64,000 bases of DNA from Synechococcus sp. LTW-R (GTDB lineage: Bacteria; Cyanobacteriota; Cyanobacteriia; PCC-6307; Cyanobiaceae). Made by a program: the position numbers and the translations under genes. Location: the NCBI RefSeq assembly GCF_014217875.1, contig NZ_CP059060.1:1178001-1242000 (forward strand). The letters run 5' to 3'. This document shows, in pieces, positions 1 through 8,566 of this stretch (position 1 is its first letter; every line of letters starts with the position of its first letter). The notes below the pieces were generated by a model. It was not told where the DNA came from. It saw nothing but the letters and a program-made list of their open reading frames with translations, and made no database searches.

Positions 1-383
1 TCAGTATGCCGACTAGTTAACCAATCAGCTGTAGCTGCCAGTTTGTGTGCATTGCTCCTTTTGAAACCAACTGACTCAAGCATCCGTTGTGCTTGCTTCC
101 TAAGTCGTTTTGACTGCCACCCGTACTTATTGCCCTTATCGAAACGATGATTTTTCTCAAGATATTCTGCTTCATTGGAAATTGCTATCGCAAGCCGTAA
201 TCCATTGTCTGCAGCCCCTCTTTGAAGAAGAGCTGTTGATTCCGCAAACTGCAGAAGATTCTTTGCCGTGTCTTCTCCGATTTCTTGGAGTATTCGCTTT
301 AGGCTTGCAAGATGGCGTTGATCAGGGATTCCATCTTCAGTGATTGGGGTAATGAGTTTGCTTAGTGTGATTTGAGTTGACAT
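1..383 (-). CDS. partial hypothetical protein of the integrated element (3' end outside window)
   Basis: An open frame on the minus strand begins with ATG at 383 and runs without a stop through base 1, giving at least 127 residues. The N-terminus reads MSTQITLSKLITPI, and the product is rich in charged, helix-favouring residues (a Lys/Arg-rich stretch near residues 85-105), which would fit a small DNA-binding protein, but I recognise no family. It lies on the same strand as the integrase at 1100-2269 and downstream of it, across about 700 bp of non-coding DNA. A perfect 16-bp palindrome sits 8 bases before the start codon, which suggests autoregulation. It is truncated only by the window edge. 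Confidence 0.6.
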   Translation of the reverse strand, partial: MSTQITLSKLITPITEDGIPDQRHLASLKRILQEIGEDTAKNLLQFAESTALLQRGAADNGLRLAIAISNEAEYLEKNHRFDKGNKYGWQSKRLRKQAQRMLESVGFKRSNAHKLAATADWLTSRHT

Positions 384-390
384 AGGAATT

Positions 391-406
391 ATCCACACGT
401 GTGGAT
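391..406. promoter_or_regulatory. 16-bp perfect palindrome, candidate operator
   Basis: The sequence ATCCACACGTGTGGAT is its own reverse complement over all 16 bases. It lies immediately 5' of the start codon of the minus-strand ORF that begins at 383, in an AT-rich stretch (AATAAATAATCC on the minus strand) that could hold a -10 region. Position and symmetry fit a dimeric repressor site. A second short palindrome, GTGATCAC, is at 419-426. Function is inferred. Confidence 0.55.
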
Positions 407-418
407 TATTTATTGATT

Positions 419-785
419 GTGATCACCACCTACTGGTCTCTTGTCCTGGTAGATGGTGATTGTGAGTCACTGGTCAATTACCCGTCTGGGTATTTCACCT
501 AGATTCGGTTTGGGAAGTGTTGCCGTAGGCTCCGCCTGTAGCACTCACTCCGTAAAGACGAACAAGTCATCCATCGAATGATGGATTTCACCTGAGTTCA
601 TGGTGCCGCCGCTGTGTTACTCGCGTCGGGCTAACGGGGTTGGATAACGGGTACTACTGCACAGTGCCTGAAGCTGTGCTCTCCCTGGCGTCCAACAACG
701 CGAACAACGACCTACTCCAACCAGTCATAGTTGGCATTCAGAGCTGCCCCTTTCTTTAGAGACGAATCCACTCGTCTGGTTTTAC
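419..785. other. non-coding region with clustered inverted repeats
   Basis: I see no credible gene between 384 and 1099. This part holds at least five stem-loops: an imperfect long one at 422-461 (ATCACCACCTA against TAGATGGTGAT), a 7-bp stem at 569-586 (ATCCATC/GATGGAT), a nested pair at 639-696 (GTTGGA/TCCAAC enclosing GCACAG/CTGTGC), a 5-bp stem at 717-734 (CCAAC/GTTGG) and a terminator-like one at 760-777 (AGACGA/TCGTCT followed by GGTTTTA). It could be a structured RNA, a recombination or replication control region of the element, or both. The spacing does not match tmRNA, RNase P or 6S RNA that I could recognise. Confidence 0.45.
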
Positions 786-814
786 CGCCTTGAACCTGGC
801 GTGGTCAGTTCTTC

Positions 815-1075
815 TGTGTATACGGGTCGGAGCGCCTTCTTCGTGTATACAGGTGCCATCAAGATTCCCTTCTATACATGTGGGATCTATTCCTCCTATA
901 CACCCGCCATCGCTTCTCCCTGTATAAGCCCGTTATTGTCCTCTACCTCTAAACACCCGAAATCAACGGTCTCCCTCTACACGGGGCAGATCAGTCTCTC
1001 CCCCATAAGCCCGTTACCGGTCTCCTCGTATACGCCCGTTATCGCTTTTGCCTGTATGAGCCCGTTATCACCGTT
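815..1075. repeat. array of ten degenerate ~26-bp repeats (iteron-like)
   Basis: Ten variants of a motif close to CTGTATAMGCCCGTTATC occur in one orientation. The TATAC-like core starts at 819, 846, 873, 897, 923, 950, 976, 1004, 1029 and 1055, so the steps are 27, 27, 24, 26, 27, 26, 28, 25 and 26 bases. The best-matching units are 921-936, 1027-1042 and 1053-1068. The array ends about 25 bp before the stop codon of the integrase gene. Repeats this degenerate and short with ~2.5-helical-turn phasing resemble iterons or integrase arm-type sites; they do not look like CRISPR repeats. The frame through it on the plus strand (801-1151) is low-complexity and not convincing as protein. Confidence 0.7.
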
Positions 1076-1099
1076 TCAAATAAGTAATCAAGAAACTCA

Positions 1100-2269
1100 C
1101 TACAGCGATCGGACGGCTTCTACCAAGCGCTGCCAAGGAACCGAGCCATAGCTTCCAGTTACGTTCGATGGTTCATGTCCAAGCAATTTCCCGATTGTTG
1201 CCTCGTTGAAGTTCTGCTCCCTTAACCGTGTCGCAGCATGATGCCGCAGCCCATGTGGATTAACCCCTGTGATGGATTTACAAGGCTTCGACAAGTTATG
1301 CCCCCAACGTCCATCAGGACCTTGTAATCGCGGCCATACAAAGCCAGTAGAGGATCGAAGTGGGGCGAGTATCTCTTCAAGCTCAGGATGCAGTGGTATT
1401 TCTCGATGAGAAGCACTTGTCTTTAGCGAACGCTCTAGATTCGGACGTACAACAATCCTGTCTTCAAGCAAGTCCTCAACCCTCAAGCCAGAAACTTCTG
1501 ATAAGCGCGCCCCTGTGTAATAAAGCACCTTGAGGACTGGGACATAGATGCTGCCGGTCCAGTCTGTGACTGGGTTAACAACATCCAGACGATCTTTCTT
1601 GACGACCTTAATGCGCTTCGCTAGGCCCCTGAAAATATGCGTTGAATTTGGCTTAACTTCTTCAAGGATCGACCAAAGTCCACTCAAATAATTGATTGTG
1701 GTCTTGGCTGTGTTGGCACTTACCCGTTCAAGCAAGTAAGTCCGGTAAGAGGCAGCGTGATCTTTGGTGCATGACAGCGGTGAACCAACACCGCAGAACC
1801 CCATGAACAGATCGAGCTGCTTGCACCAGCTATCTCGCGTCCGTCTTGCTGGCTGCTTGAGCTTGGTCGCAACAGCAATCAGATCCTCAGCCGTGTAGAG
1901 GGGCTCAGGAATCAGCTCACCGGTGACGACAGCGACCATCCGCTCTCGTTGGGCCTGACTCAAATCCGGATCAACCCGCGCTCCTTCCAGCAGAAGCTCC
2001 TGCACCTCAGGGTCGTCGAGAGCCCCTGTGCAGGGAAGCCGATCGATCTGCTCATCAGGGGTCAGCTGCAACTCCCTACGGGCAATCGCGATCTCTCGAT
2101 CAGTCCTCGCCAGAAAGCCTGGAAGCCGCGCTCTGGCTTCGTTGAGGGTTTTACCACCGCCTTCCTTCCAAGTGGCTTTACAGACGATCTGACGCACGTC
2201 TGATGGCACCGCTCGTTGAAGGACGTAAGACTGACGTGCCTTGTAGATGTGGCTGGCAATTTTGGGCAC
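1100..2269 (-). CDS. tyrosine recombinase / phage-type integrase
   Basis: Site-specific DNA integrase of the tyrosine recombinase family, about 389 residues. The C-terminal catalytic domain shows the expected residues: Arg in TGARLSEVSGLR, the HxxR box in HGLRHHAATRL, the following His in LLGHEP, and the nucleophile Tyr in GSYGSV close to the C-terminus. The N-terminal half looks like an arm/core-binding region (SAM-like around DSWCKQLDLFM). I place the start at GTG 2269 ([13 protein letters not shown]) because residues upstream in the longer frame (to 2338) are an Ala/Leu-rich read-through into the neighbouring gene. The gene overlaps the 5' end of the divergent aminotransferase gene, marking an element-chromosome junction near 2270-2310. 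Confidence 0.93.
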   Translation of the reverse strand: MPKIASHIYKARQSYVLQRAVPSDVRQIVCKATWKEGGGKTLNEARARLPGFLARTDREIAIARRELQLTPDEQIDRLPCTGALDDPEVQELLLEGARVDPDLSQAQRERMVAVVTGELIPEPLYTAEDLIAVATKLKQPARRTRDSWCKQLDLFMGFCGVGSPLSCTKDHAASYRTYLLERVSANTAKTTINYLSGLWSILEEVKPNSTHIFRGLAKRIKVVKKDRLDVVNPVTDWTGSIYVPVLKVLYYTGARLSEVSGLRVEDLLEDRIVVRPNLERSLKTSASHREIPLHPELEEILAPLRSSTGFVWPRLQGPDGRWGHNLSKPCKSITGVNPHGLRHHAATRLREQNFNEATIGKLLGHEPSNVTGSYGSVPWQRLVEAVRSL

Positions 2270-3467
2270 CGCTACCAACGCTTCTACCAACGCAAACGCT
2301 AGTAGCCTTAGGGATCTTTGCCCAGCACTAGCCAACAAGACCTACTTCAACTACGGCGGTCAAGGTCCCCTGCCGACCCCGTCGCTGGAGGCAATCAACC
2401 AGAGCTGGAGAACCATTCAGGAGCTCGGGCCGTTCACAACCGATGTCTGGCCTTTCATCGAGCAGGAAACCAGTCGCCTGCGCAGAGCCCTCGCGGGCTG
2501 GTGCGGGGTTGGCCCCCTTCGCATGACCCTGACGGAGAACGTCACCAGCGGCTGCGTCCTACCCCTCTGGGGCTTGCCCTGGGAGGCAGGCGATGAGCTG
2601 CTGATCAGCGACTGTGAGCATCCCGGTGTTGTCGCCGCCTGCCAGGAATTGGCTCGCCGCCATCAGCTGAGCCTGGCCACCCTGCCGGTCCTCGCGCTCT
2701 GCCAGACCACCCCGCAGGCGGAACTGGAGTCCGCCGTGCTGCAGCAGCTCGAGGCCTGCCAAACCCCCCGGACCCGGCTCGTTGTCCTCTCCCATCTGCT
2801 CTGGAACACCGGGGCAGTGATGCCGATCCCGGCGGTCGCCCATCAGCTCAAACACCATCCCAAGCAACCCTGGCTGCTGGTGGATGCGGCCCAGTCCATG
2901 GGCAGCCTTCCCGTCGCCGAAGCCGCGCAGGTGTCCGACATCTATGCCTTCACCGGCCACAAGTGGTGCTGCGGCCCCGAAGGCCTTGGCGGCGTGGCCC
3001 TCTCGGAGCGGGTCCTCGAACAAGGCCAACCGACCCTGATTGGCTGGCGCAGCCTCGAGCACGAGGGCAGCGCCGGAAGCAGCTGGCACCGCGATGGGCG
3101 CCGCTTTGAAGTCGCCACCTCCTGTGTCCCCCTCCTCAGCGGCCTGCGTCAATCGCTAGAGCTCTTGACCGCAGAAGGCGATGACGACGAACGCCTCAAG
3201 AGGATCCGTCAGGGCAGTCAGCAGCTCTGGAGTGGCCTGCAATCGCTCCCGGGTTGCAGCACCCTGCTGCCGGAGGCGCCTCCCGCAGGACTCATCAGCT
3301 TCCAGCTGGAGGGCATTGAGACCGCCCAAGCCGTGACGGCCCTCGGTCAAGCCGGGATCTGGATCCGCCGCCTCGATTCCCCGGATTGCCTCCGGGCCTG
3401 CACCCACATCTGCACCACCCCCGCTGAACTCGAGGGGTTGATCGGAGCACTGGCCAAGCTCAGCTAG
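2247..3467 (+). CDS. class V aminotransferase, cystine/cysteine lyase-like (C-DES/NifS superfamily)
   Basis: PLP-dependent enzyme of the cysteine desulfurase/cystine C-S lyase group, 406 residues from ATG 2247. The PLP lysine lies in [12 protein letters not shown], the cofactor-binding Asp in [10 protein letters not shown], and the conserved N-terminal block [11 protein letters not shown] is present. This block pattern (FNYGGQGP with the GHKW lysine) is characteristic of the cyanobacterial cystine lyase group rather than of the classical SufS/IscS housekeeping desulfurases. The first ~20 residues ([13 protein letters not shown]...) are low complexity and lie in the region shared with the integrase start, so the native start was probably altered by the insertion; the true N-terminus is uncertain. 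Its stop overlaps the convergent murE stop by two bases. Confidence 0.85.
   Translation: MWLAILGTATNASTNANASSLRDLCPALANKTYFNYGGQGPLPTPSLEAINQSWRTIQELGPFTTDVWPFIEQETSRLRRALAGWCGVGPLRMTLTENVTSGCVLPLWGLPWEAGDELLISDCEHPGVVAACQELARRHQLSLATLPVLALCQTTPQAELESAVLQQLEACQTPRTRLVVLSHLLWNTGAVMPIPAVAHQLKHHPKQPWLLVDAAQSMGSLPVAEAAQVSDIYAFTGHKWCCGPEGLGGVALSERVLEQGQPTLIGWRSLEHEGSAGSSWHRDGRRFEVATSCVPLLSGLRQSLELLTAEGDDDERLKRIRQGSQQLWSGLQSLPGCSTLLPEAPPAGLISFQLEGIETAQAVTALGQAGIWIRRLDSPDCLRACTHICTTPAELEGLIGALAKLS
2272..2293. repeat. tandem 10-bp repeat at the element/chromosome junction, possible attachment core
   Basis: CTACCAACGC occurs at 2272-2281 and again at 2284-2293, a 12-bp step, between the integrase start codon and the conserved part of the aminotransferase gene. 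An 11-bp near-match, GCTTCTACCAA, also lies in the last codons of the integrase gene (from 1117). The position suits an attachment-site core or integrase binding site. The other end of the element is outside the window, so this cannot be tested here. Confidence 0.35.
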
Positions 3468-4975
3468 CAGGGTCGATTGCGCAGGGCCTTCTCGGCCTCC
3501 TCGCGGTCATCGAAATGCACCTTTGTGGTGCCCAGGATTTGGTAATCCTCGTGACCCTTGCCCGCAATGAGGACGAGGTCCTGGGGCTGGGCCTTCGCAA
3601 TCGCCTCTGCGATCGCCTGGCCACGATCCACGTCGACCCGCAGGGGCGTGCCCTCTGGAATCCCTGCAACCACATCCTTGAGGATCTGATCAGGATCCTC
3701 CGTGCGTGGGTTGTCGGAGGTCACCAGCACCTGATCCGCCAGCCGCGCTGCGATGGCCGCCATCTGGGGGCGCTTGGTGCGGTCACGATCCCCGCCGCAA
3801 CCAAAAACACAGATCAGTTCGCCCTGCACAAAGGGCCGGCAAGCCGTGAGGGCACTCTCGAGGCCATCGGGGGTGTGGGCGTAATCCACCAGGACCGCCG
3901 GCAAGCCTGCATCGCAGCATTCGACGCGGGCCACCTGAACCCGCTCCATCCGGCCCGGCACCCCCTTAAAGCTGCCGAGGGCCTCCAACATTGCCGACAA
4001 GGGGAGCCCCTGCTGCAGCAAAACCCCAACGGCCTCAAGCAGATTCATCAAGTTGAACTTGCCCAGCAACGGCGAGGCAAACGCTCCCTGACCGAGCGGG
4101 GTGATCAGGGTTCCGCTGACCCCCTGGGGGCCCATCTGCAACCCCTCCATCCGCAGCTCCGCGGAGGAGTTGGACTCCAGGGAGGCCCGCCAGCAACGCT
4201 CGCCCAAGCGTTCGGCCAACCGCGCTCCCCAAGGGTCATCGACATTGACGACAGCCCGGGCGTCCGGCCCCAGGAGGGGCGCATCAAACAACTTGGCCTT
4301 GGCCTCGAAGTAGTCCTCCATCGAGGGGTGGTAGTCGAGGTGGTCCTGGGTCAGGTTCGTGAAGATCGCCCCGGCAAAGCGGCAACCGCTGATCCGCTGC
4401 TGATCGAGGGCATGGGAGCTCACCTCCATCGCCGCGATCCGCGATCCGGCCTCCGCGGCCATCGCCAGTTGGGCCTGCAGCTCGTCGGAAAAGGCCGTGG
4501 TGTGCTGAGCCGTCACGCTGTGACCCGGCCAGCGGTTGATCAAGGTGCCGAATAGGGCCACTGGGTAGCCGCACTGGCTGGCCAGGTGTTCCAACAAATA
4601 GGTCGTCGTGGTCTTGCCGTTAGTGCCCGTCACACCGATCAAAGCCAGGCGCTGACTGGGTTGCTGCCAGAACTCCGCGGCCAGCAAACCAGCCCAGCGG
4701 GAGACCGGGTCAGAGACCACCAAAACCGCATCACCATCGGCGGGGGGCCGGGCTTCTGCGGCAGCGCGGCCAATCACAGCCAAGGCGGCACCGGCCTGAA
4801 GCGCCTCCGGCCAATAGGCACCGCCATCCACCGTGGCTCCAGGCAAGCCCACAAAGACAGTCCCGGTCCCCACCCGGCGGGAGTCACAGCTCACCCCGTC
4901 CACATCCACATTCCCCAGCCCAGGGGGAACCGCCAGCCCGACCTGTCGCAGCAGGGTGTGGAGCCGTTGGGACAT
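3464..4975 (-). CDS. murE: UDP-N-acetylmuramoyl-tripeptide synthetase (MurE)
   Basis: Cytoplasmic ATP-dependent ligase adding the third amino acid, meso-diaminopimelate, to UDP-MurNAc-L-Ala-D-Glu in peptidoglycan synthesis. The protein is 503 residues. It has the Mur ligase ATP motif [12 protein letters not shown] near residue 110, the carbamylated-lysine region (YFEAKAKLF), the C-terminal ligase domain, and the DNPR motif that marks diaminopimelate-specific enzymes. I use ATG 4975 (MSQRLHTLL); the frame is open to 5056 but the added residues are not family-like. Convergent with the aminotransferase gene. Confidence 0.96.
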   Translation of the reverse strand: MSQRLHTLLRQVGLAVPPGLGNVDVDGVSCDSRRVGTGTVFVGLPGATVDGGAYWPEALQAGAALAVIGRAAAEARPPADGDAVLVVSDPVSRWAGLLAAEFWQQPSQRLALIGVTGTNGKTTTTYLLEHLASQCGYPVALFGTLINRWPGHSVTAQHTTAFSDELQAQLAMAAEAGSRIAAMEVSSHALDQQRISGCRFAGAIFTNLTQDHLDYHPSMEDYFEAKAKLFDAPLLGPDARAVVNVDDPWGARLAERLGERCWRASLESNSSAELRMEGLQMGPQGVSGTLITPLGQGAFASPLLGKFNLMNLLEAVGVLLQQGLPLSAMLEALGSFKGVPGRMERVQVARVECCDAGLPAVLVDYAHTPDGLESALTACRPFVQGELICVFGCGGDRDRTKRPQMAAIAARLADQVLVTSDNPRTEDPDQILKDVVAGIPEGTPLRVDVDRGQAIAEAIAKAQPQDLVLIAGKGHEDYQILGTTKVHFDDREEAEKALRNRPC

Positions 4976-5079
4976 GGAGAGGGGTTGCGACCCCGCTGTT
5001 TTAGGTCGGTTCTGAGATGAAAACGTCGCCCCTGAGACCAGTCCCGTGAGCCTCAACCAAGACAGGCTCTGGAGCGGGA

Positions 5080-5334
5080 CTAATGGACCCCCTGCTGGGT
5101 CAGCCAGCCGGCCAACTGCGATGCCCCCAACCGGGGCGAGAACCGAGGCAAAACCCGCTCCCCGTCGGCGCCGCGGTGAATCAAGACGGGGACTTCCAGG
5201 TCAAACCGGGCCAGCAATTGGGGATCCAGGTCCACATCCACGGCTTCAAAGGGGACCGCGGCGGCGCGCAACTTCTCCTCCAAGCCCTCGCAAAGGCAAC
5301 AGCCCACCCGGGTCACCAGCACCAAGGTGGCCAT
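5080..5334 (-). CDS. glutaredoxin-like small protein
   Basis: A protein of 84 residues with a thioredoxin-fold pattern: [17 protein letters not shown] gives an N-terminal strand followed by a CxxC-type site (CCLC), and EVPVLIH supplies the cis-proline after Val as in glutaredoxins. This is the glutaredoxin family 2/DUF836 type, whose substrate is not defined. Its ATG at 5334 overlaps the stop of yidD (TGATG), so the two are translationally coupled. Confidence 0.8.
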   Translation of the reverse strand: MATLVLVTRVGCCLCEGLEEKLRAAAVPFEAVDVDLDPQLLARFDLEVPVLIHRGADGERVLPRFSPRLGASQLAGWLTQQGVH

Positions 5335-5561
5335 CAATCCGGCACCGGGTCGCAACCGCAGGGCGTCCAGGGGTGACAACGCAGCAGGCGCTTCAGCGTC
5401 AGCCAGCTGCCGCGCCAGGGGCCGTGGCGTTCAATCGCCTCCAGGCCATAGGCGCTGCAACTGGGAATGAAGCGGCAGCGGGGAGGGCCCAGCAGAGGTG
5501 AAATCGCCAGGCGATAGAAACCGATCAGGGCCAGCAGCAGACGTTGGAGCAGGCTGTTCAT
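5334..5561 (-). CDS. yidD: membrane protein insertion efficiency factor YidD
   Basis: A protein of 75 residues with the YidD signature: an amphipathic N-terminal helix ([18 protein letters not shown]), then [19 protein letters not shown] and KRLLRCHPW. It associates with the inner face of the membrane and assists YidC-dependent insertion. I start it at ATG 5561 (MNSLLQRL); the frame extends to 5639 without homologous-looking sequence. The downstream glutaredoxin-like gene begins on its stop codon. Confidence 0.95.
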   Translation of the reverse strand: MNSLLQRLLLALIGFYRLAISPLLGPPRCRFIPSCSAYGLEAIERHGPWRGSWLTLKRLLRCHPWTPCGCDPVPD

Positions 5562-5692
5562 GGACGCTTCAGGCCGAGCGATAAGATCGTCAACTTGCGT
5601 GGCATCAAGCCTTGCAGCGGAGAGCGGTCCCAGGACCACCCCTCCATGCTCTCAGGCAAGCCACGTCTGAATCAACCTGAACAGCAGTTCCT

Positions 5693-6301
5693 ATGTCTCG
5701 CTACCGCGGCCCTCGCCTGAGGATTACGCGGCGCTTGGGAGACCTTCCTGGTCTCACCCGTAAGTCCGCCAAGCGGTCTTATCCCCCCGGTCAGCACGGC
5801 CAAGCCCGTCGCAAGCGCTCCGAATACGCCATCCGACTCGAAGAGAAGCAGAAGCTTCGCTTCAACTACGGCATTTCCGAACGTCAGCTGGTTCGCTATG
5901 TCAAAAAGGCCCGTGCCCAAGAGGGCTCCACGGGTACCAACCTGCTGAAACTGCTCGAGAACCGTCTCGACAACGTTTGCTTCCGCCTCGGCTTCGGCCC
6001 CACCGTCCCCGGTGCCCGTCAGCTGGTGAACCATGGCCACGTGACCGTGAACGGCCGCGTTGTGGACATCGCGAGCTACCAGTGTAAGGCCGGCGATGTG
6101 GTCGCCATCCGTGAGCGCAAGCAGAGCAAGAAACTGGCTGAAGGCAACCTGGAATTCCCTGGCCTCGCCAACATCCCCCCTCACCTCGAGCTCGACAAGA
6201 ACAAGCTCATCGCCAAGGTCGGCGGTAAGTGCGAGCGCGAGTGGGTCGCTCTCGAAATCAACGAACTGCTGGTGGTGGAGTACTACTCCCGCAAGGTCTG
6301 A
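5693..6301 (+). CDS. rpsD: 30S ribosomal protein S4
   Basis: Primary 16S rRNA-binding protein of the small subunit, 202 residues, the normal cyanobacterial length. It starts [16 protein letters not shown] and carries the S4 RNA-binding domain ([12 protein letters not shown], then [17 protein letters not shown]). It stands alone between divergent yidD and the downstream SGNH gene and is followed by an intrinsic terminator at 6331-6357. A short dyad GGTCC-CA-GGACC lies upstream at 5626-5637, of unknown meaning. Confidence 0.98.
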   Translation: MSRYRGPRLRITRRLGDLPGLTRKSAKRSYPPGQHGQARRKRSEYAIRLEEKQKLRFNYGISERQLVRYVKKARAQEGSTGTNLLKLLENRLDNVCFRLGFGPTVPGARQLVNHGHVTVNGRVVDIASYQCKAGDVVAIRERKQSKKLAEGNLEFPGLANIPPHLELDKNKLIAKVGGKCEREWVALEINELLVVEYYSRKV

Positions 6302-6330
6302 TCCCGAGTCAGACACCCCTCCGTTCACCG

Positions 6331-6357
6331 AGCCTCCGCAAACGCGGGGGCTTTTTT
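6331..6357 (+). terminator. intrinsic terminator after rpsD
   Basis: AGCCTCCGC-AAAC-GCGGGGGCT forms a 9-bp stem with one G-T pair, followed by a run of six T. It lies 30 bases beyond the rpsD stop and ends the ribosomal transcript ahead of the AT-rich insertion. Confidence 0.9.
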
Positions 6358-6433
6358 GTGACAACACAAAGGAACAGCCAAGAAATCCAATCACTCCGAA
6401 AGATTAGACTCGCAAAAGCAGACAATACAGAGC

Positions 6434-8179
6434 GTGCTGAGCAAGAAAGTCAAGCCTGTATTGGCCACCCTCGCCATCGCAGCTAGTGGAGCAATTGCCT
6501 CCAGCTCCATATACAGACACTTAGCAGTCGACAAAGTCGCCGTAGCATCTTTCTACATTCAACTAGACAAGCAGAGCTCAAGCGCATCCAAGCAACTCCA
6601 AAAGTCGCGGAACTACCTGACGAGCTTTTTCGAAAAGGACGTGCCGTTCTACTTTGCGGGCGCAGACGGAAAAACAACAAGAAGAGCACTCACAAACTGC
6701 ACATTTCACAAAGAAGACCTAAACCATATTGACTACAGGTGCCAAGCAAGAGCAAATACCAGCTCAAGCGAAAACCTGGCTCATGGCACCGCCTATCTTT
6801 ACAGGATATCGATTAATGGATACCCACGAAACGAAACCAAGCTCCTCGCGAGACTCAAGGCTAACCAAACAGAAGAACCAACAAGCAGAGCGGATAAGAA
6901 AGTTTTTTTTGATCCAATTAATCATCCAGAAACAGGAGACCCAACTCTTCAAGAATTGACAGTCCCCGTAAATATTTACGAGTCCATCAACCCTGGCCAA
7001 CTGAATGGCGAGCAAGCAACAGGGCAAAACATCTCAGCCCTAAACATCGCCCTGGGATCTCTTGTCGCAGGAATTATGCTTGCAATAATCTCAAGAAGTC
7101 ATAAAAAGAAGACTTTCACAATCTCAGCAGCACTCATAATCACAGGATACCTAATGGCAGAGCAGCTCAGTAGAGCAATGCACTGGAACCCACTTCCAAG
7201 AAACTCACTTCTAGCTAATTCTGCACTACTTGAGATTTTTGAGAACACTCGACTGAAAGTCTTATATCAATCATTTTCATCAGGAAAAACCGGAGAAAGG
7301 CTTGTGGATTCAACCTGGAGGAAAGGACACCTAGAGAACTACGGCCACCGAGAAAATGCTTTTGACAGAGTTAACAACTTCGACAAAGATGACAACGGAA
7401 TCAGCTACAGCTCAACATGCACTACCAGAGATCCAAACAAACTCGATGTACTAGCTATTGGAGCCTCTGTAGCAGAGGGAGCTCATGCCAGCTCAGTCCC
7501 AAAAACATGGTGGAATTTATCGGCAGAAAATCTAACTCTTAAAGTTCGAGAAAACGTGTGCTTTGGAGTACTTGCCAAAGGAGGAATAAAATCAGACAGA
7601 GAGCTTGAACTCCTGGATGACTTCTTGTCAAAATACACACCCCCAAAAGCATTGGTCATTGTGCATGGACAGAATGACATCCTCAACAGGACACTAAATC
7701 TCGACTCCAAGGTGCCTGGAGCAAGACAAGATTACCGTCAAATTGGAGCGGCCTCAACAGATCAACTAGTCGCTTATTCAGAGGCCATCAGAGCGCTAGC
7801 AGCTAAGAACAATATCTCCGTTTACGAAGCCATACCACCATCTGCCATAGATAAAGCATCGCTAACTCAAGCAGAAAAAGCAATCCTTGTTGGGTACGCA
7901 GGATCAAAGCTCTACGATTGGTCTCTTCCAAGAAGAATACTCAACCATTGGTTCAACGAGGCCTCAACCAGACTAAAGCTATCAGATCTACTAAATGAAG
8001 GCTACATATTTCTAGACTTAAGAGACATATTTAATTCGACCGCTACAACATTGTTTGCAGACATTTGGCACTTCGGCGACAAAGGCCATGAGATCTTCGC
8101 AGAGCACATCACCGCAGCTCTTCACAGCCAATTTCACAAGAAAGCTAGAGTCCAGTCCAAATCAACAAAAACAAATTAA
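6434..8179 (+). CDS. membrane-anchored SGNH/GDSL-type hydrolase, large (gene 1)
   Basis: A protein of 581 residues starting at GTG 6434. It has a membrane segment near residues 8-26, a ~170-residue extracytoplasmic region of no recognised family, two further membrane segments near 200-218 and 227-243, and a C-terminal domain with SGNH hydrolase blocks: IGASVAEG (Ser ~344), a Gly block (AKGGIKSD), HGQND (~410) and DIWHFGDKGH (Asp/His ~542). The predicted topology puts the hydrolase domain outside the cytoplasm. The gene is far more AT-rich than its neighbours, with AGA/AAG/ATA codons frequent, which points to transfer. Substrate is unknown; esterase or transferase action on a surface glycan is only an inference. 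Confidence 0.75.
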   Translation: MLSKKVKPVLATLAIAASGAIASSSIYRHLAVDKVAVASFYIQLDKQSSSASKQLQKSRNYLTSFFEKDVPFYFAGADGKTTRRALTNCTFHKEDLNHIDYRCQARANTSSSENLAHGTAYLYRISINGYPRNETKLLARLKANQTEEPTSRADKKVFFDPINHPETGDPTLQELTVPVNIYESINPGQLNGEQATGQNISALNIALGSLVAGIMLAIISRSHKKKTFTISAALIITGYLMAEQLSRAMHWNPLPRNSLLANSALLEIFENTRLKVLYQSFSSGKTGERLVDSTWRKGHLENYGHRENAFDRVNNFDKDDNGISYSSTCTTRDPNKLDVLAIGASVAEGAHASSVPKTWWNLSAENLTLKVRENVCFGVLAKGGIKSDRELELLDDFLSKYTPPKALVIVHGQNDILNRTLNLDSKVPGARQDYRQIGAASTDQLVAYSEAIRALAAKNNISVYEAIPPSAIDKASLTQAEKAILVGYAGSKLYDWSLPRRILNHWFNEASTRLKLSDLLNEGYIFLDLRDIFNSTATTLFADIWHFGDKGHEIFAEHITAALHSQFHKKARVQSKSTKTN

Positions 8180-8278
8180 TGGCACAGAAAAGGCTTCATT
8201 AAAATCAAGATCCTCCCAAGTCCAACAAGATTGCTTCAAAGATTAGAAGGTGTCACAAGTTGGAGCAGGACTAATAAA
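8180..8278. other. spacer, AT-rich, no gene seen
   Basis: The bases between the stop of SGNH gene 1 and the trpC remnant are AT-rich and carry no convincing frame or terminator. Confidence 0.5.
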
Positions 8279-8470
8279 CCAGCCCCCGATCAAAGTTTCC
8301 AGCGCTTGGGTGACATCCTTCTGACGCATCAACGGTTCACCCCTGGAGCCGGTCGAGATCAACATAGCTGAACAGACCCGAGACGCACTCACGAGCAGGC
8401 AGACCTTGGCACGCAGCTGGTCGGCGTGTCGCTCAATCAACTACTCAGTGGGGGCCAGATTAGTATTGAG
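8279..8470 (-). pseudogene. decayed duplicate of the trpC 3' end
   Basis: This stretch aligns base for base with the intact trpC 3' end at 10367-10590: shared runs include CCCCCGATCAA, TTTCCAGCGC, CTGGTCG and GGTCGAGATCA. By eye about four bases in five agree. The copy has lost 26 bases (the part of trpC coding for the GADAVLVG region) and its stop codon has become TGG. In protein terms DQLRAK-CLLVS and [16 protein letters not shown] are still legible. It is on the same strand as trpC and lies between the two SGNH genes, so it marks a duplication formed when gene 2 was inserted. Confidence 0.88.
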
Positions 8471-8507
8471 ATCTCTAGATATCCCCATTTAGTGCGTAAA
8501 CTGAATC

Positions 8508-8536
8508 CCTCAGACATGATAAATCTCTGAGGTTTT
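8508..8536 (+). terminator. possible weak terminator hairpin
   Basis: CCTCAGA at 8508-8514 pairs with TCTGAGG at 8526-8532, followed by TTTT. The loop is 11 bases and the T run is short. It could end transcription coming from SGNH gene 1 before gene 2. Confidence 0.4.
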
Positions 8537-8566
8537 GTACAGCACCAATATGAGAAGACTTAAACC

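Noticed and set aside
569-586. Rho-independent terminator
   Set aside because: The 7-bp stem is not followed by a T run on either strand, and no gene ends nearby.
384-800. tmRNA or another housekeeping RNA
   Set aside because: The hairpins do not pair into a tRNA-like domain, no tag reading frame is seen, and the RNase P and 6S signature sequences are absent.
815-1075. Possible CRISPR array
   Set aside because: The units are degenerate, the step varies from 24 to 28 bases with no separate unique spacers, and no cas gene is nearby.
801-1151. 116-residue plus-strand frame over the repeat array
   Set aside because: Its recurring VYTG/SYTP pattern is the DNA repeat in translation, it lacks a ribosome site, and it runs into the integrase gene on the other strand.
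3515-4555. 346-residue plus-strand frame
   Set aside because: It is the antisense shadow of murE, a GC-rich gene that leaves long open frames on the opposite strand; it has no domain signature.
5672-6394. 240-residue minus-strand frame
   Set aside because: Antisense to rpsD, which is certain; the frame runs through the rpsD terminator.
8243-8440. 65-residue minus-strand gene
   Set aside because: It is the translated remnant of the trpC C-terminus with a deletion and no independent start signal.
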